Source: Gammaproteobacteria bacterium RBG_16_37_9 (GTDB lineage: Bacteria > Pseudomonadota > Gammaproteobacteria > UBA9339). Taken from it: 7,555 nucleotides of DNA. Both the position numbers and the translations under genes were made by a program. The DNA lies in assembly GCA_001801345.1 (NCBI GenBank), contig MGXJ01000041.1, positions 1 to 7,555 on the forward strand, written 5' to 3'. Of the stretch, positions 6,595 to 7,555 are shown in pieces. Every line of letters begins with the position of its first letter. The stretch's first letter is position 1. The notes beneath the pieces are model-generated. The model saw only the letters and a list, made by a program, of their open reading frames with translations. It ran no database searches and was not told the DNA's origin.

Positions 6595-7366
6595 TTTTAT
6601 TTATCTCATATGCGATTTTTATTCCATGAAGCACTAGATCTGGTTCTAGATGAGTGAAGATTTTTTCATGCTTAAATAGATGGGCAAAGCCACCAGTTGC
6701 GATTAATAATGGTTTTTTTTGAGGGAACTTTTCTTTGATTATTTTTGATATTATTTCCTTAATCGCTCCTAAATGGCCAAAAAAAAGTCCTGATTGAATG
6801 CTTTCTGTGGTTGAACGACCGAGAGCTTTTTTGGGTTTTATTATCTCTACGGTAAATAATTTAGCAGCGTTTGTCTGGAGCGAATTCATGGCGGTTTGTA
6901 TTCCTGGAATAAACGTTACGCCTAAATATTCCCTATTTTTGGTGACAGCGGCGATTGTGGTTACAGTGCCAAGATCGATGATCAAAAGATTTTTTTGTGG
7001 ATGATGGTGGGTGGCCGCGATTATCCCAGCGATAATATCTGCACCATTTTCAGCTGGATTGATAGTTTTAATTTTGATTTTAGTTTTTATTGAAGAATTT
7101 AAAACAAAAGGACTTATTTTGAAATATTTTTTGCATGCAGCTCTGAGTGAGTAATCAATGGATGGAACTACGGAACAAAGTGCAATTGCGGTGATTTGTT
7201 TTGGGTCAAAATTATTTTCTTGCAGAACATTTTTTAAAAATGTGCCTAATTGGTCTGAGGTAATGCTGGCATAAGTGGCGTGGCGAAAACACAGTAATAA
7301 CTTATTACTTTTATTAAATACACCACCAAAAATATGTGAGTTGCCTATGTCCAAGCAAAGTATCAT
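6584..7366 (-). CDS. coaX: Type III pantothenate kinase
   Basis: CoaX phosphorylates pantothenate with ATP, the first step of coenzyme A synthesis; it belongs to the ASKHA fold, is not feedback-inhibited by CoA and often requires a monovalent cation. The N-terminal phosphate loop LDIGNSHIFGGVF (residues 5-17, Asp6), NPAENGADIIAGIIAA (103-118, with Asp110 the probable catalytic acid), DLGTVTT (131-137), GVTFIPGI (149-156) and the C-terminal ATGGFA (223-228) follow the family order. The usual DxGTATT(F/V)D motif reads DLGTVTTIA here, without the trailing Asp. The 260-residue length is normal. It is the first gene after lgt, followed at once by prlC. No strong Shine-Dalgarno is seen before the ATG at 7366. 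The minus strand has a possible -10 box CATAAT at about 7384-7389, without a convincing -35. Confidence 0.95.
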   Translation of the reverse strand: MILCLDIGNSHIFGGVFNKSNKLLLCFRHATYASITSDQLGTFLKNVLQENNFDPKQITAIALCSVVPSIDYSLRAACKKYFKISPFVLNSSIKTKIKIKTINPAENGADIIAGIIAATHHHPQKNLLIIDLGTVTTIAAVTKNREYLGVTFIPGIQTAMNSLQTNAAKLFTVEIIKPKKALGRSTTESIQSGLFFGHLGAIKEIISKIIKEKFPQKKPLLIATGGFAHLFKHEKIFTHLEPDLVLHGIKIAYEINKNGQ

Positions 7367-7428
7367 GGTTGAATGTTACCAAATTATGGCTGTGGTTCCA
7401 AGAGAAAGGAAATGGTAAACACAGAGGT

Positions 7429-7486
7429 GGTAGCCGCAAGCTTTAGCTTGCGCGTTAGAAAACGCAGACTAAAGTCTGCGGCTACC
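7429..7486. repeat. 58-bp REP-like double palindrome at the lgt 3' end
   Basis: The element runs GGTAGC ... GCTACC. It contains two 18-base palindromes, CGCAAGCTTTAGCTTGCG and CGCAGACTAAAGTCTGCG, on either side of a small stem GCGTT/AACGC with an AGAA loop. The two halves are also near-complements of each other (GGTAGCCGCA against TGCGGCTACC), so either a cloverleaf or one long hairpin can form. Such GTAGCCGCA(G/A)...-type palindromes are typical of dispersed REP families mobilised by RAYT transposases (family knowledge; no transposase is in view). It lies between lgt and coaX and could also end lgt transcription. Confidence 0.85.
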
Positions 7487-7555
7487 CCTTATCATCATAT
7501 ATATGCCAATTGCAATCATAGGCAGGGATAGTAACTGTCCCATAGTGAGCCAGTC
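7469..7555 (-). CDS. lgt: C-terminal end of prolipoprotein diacylglyceryl transferase (partial)
   Basis: The minus strand from the right edge reads DWLTMGQLLSLPMIAIGIYM and then MIRGSRRL followed by TAG. The motif TMGQLLSLPMI matches the last transmembrane segment of Lgt (E. coli SMGQILSIPMI). Lgt is the inner-membrane enzyme that adds diacylglycerol from phosphatidylglycerol to the lipobox cysteine, the first step of lipoprotein maturation. Only 28 residues are in view. The final residues RGSRRL and the stop codon are encoded by the REP-like repeat at 7429-7486, so the original tail has been replaced by repeat sequence. The recognition rests on this short motif. Confidence 0.75.
   Translation of the reverse strand, partial: DWLTMGQLLSLPMIAIGIYMMIRGSRRL

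Noticed and set aside
7367..7428. A clear sigma70 promoter for coaX
   Set aside because: A CATAAT box is present on the minus strand but no acceptable -35 lies at the right distance, so it was not listed as a feature.

Overview
The window is AT-rich and tightly packed, with every recognisable gene on the minus strand. It looks like part of a chromosome of a gammaproteobacterium, probably of the Legionellales (Coxiella/Legionella/Rickettsiella-like). The placement is inference. It rests on gamma-type RpiA, RsmB, oligopeptidase A and RuvX sequences, a type III pantothenate kinase, an MFS transporter resembling the Legionella/Coxiella phagosomal transporters, and low GC. No tRNA, rRNA, CRISPR array, phage gene or transposase gene was seen.

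In the direction of transcription (right to left) the layout is: the C-terminal end of lgt (lipoprotein diacylglyceryl transferase); coaX (type III pantothenate kinase), overlapping by 11 nt with prlC/opdA (oligopeptidase A); rpiA (ribose-5-phosphate isomerase A); a 12-helix MFS transporter; rsmB (16S rRNA m5C967 methyltransferase); and ruvX/yqgF (pre-16S rRNA nuclease/Holliday-junction resolvase-like). All are housekeeping genes. coaX-prlC and perhaps rpiA look co-transcribed. rsmB and ruvX both belong to 16S rRNA maturation.

The unusual part is what lies between and inside these genes: several unrelated palindromic or inverted-repeat elements in 7.5 kb. (1) A 177-bp, almost wholly self-complementary MITE-like element at 440-616 has perfect 17-bp terminal inverted repeats and flanking TTA direct repeats; its tip supplies the apparent Shine-Dalgarno of ruvX. 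(2) A GC-richer element with 24-bp terminal inverted repeats at 1511-1664 sits inside rsmB and is translated in frame, adding roughly 55-60 residues at a domain boundary, much like the Rickettsia palindromic elements (RPEs). (3) A double-hairpin GTCAT...ATGAC repeat lies at 2174-2244. (4) GGGTCAGACCC-type palindromes lie at 2285-2312, with relatives near 4493-4552. (5) A 15-bp perfect inverted repeat lies in the rpiA leader at 4481-4529. (6) A REP-like double palindrome at 7429-7486 carries the stop codon of lgt.

At the left edge, a 58-bp tandem duplication lies in the 3' end of ruvX. It shifts the frame and stops the protein just after its last catalytic motif. Because the repeat starts exactly at base 1, an assembly or contig-end artefact has to be weighed against a real mutation.
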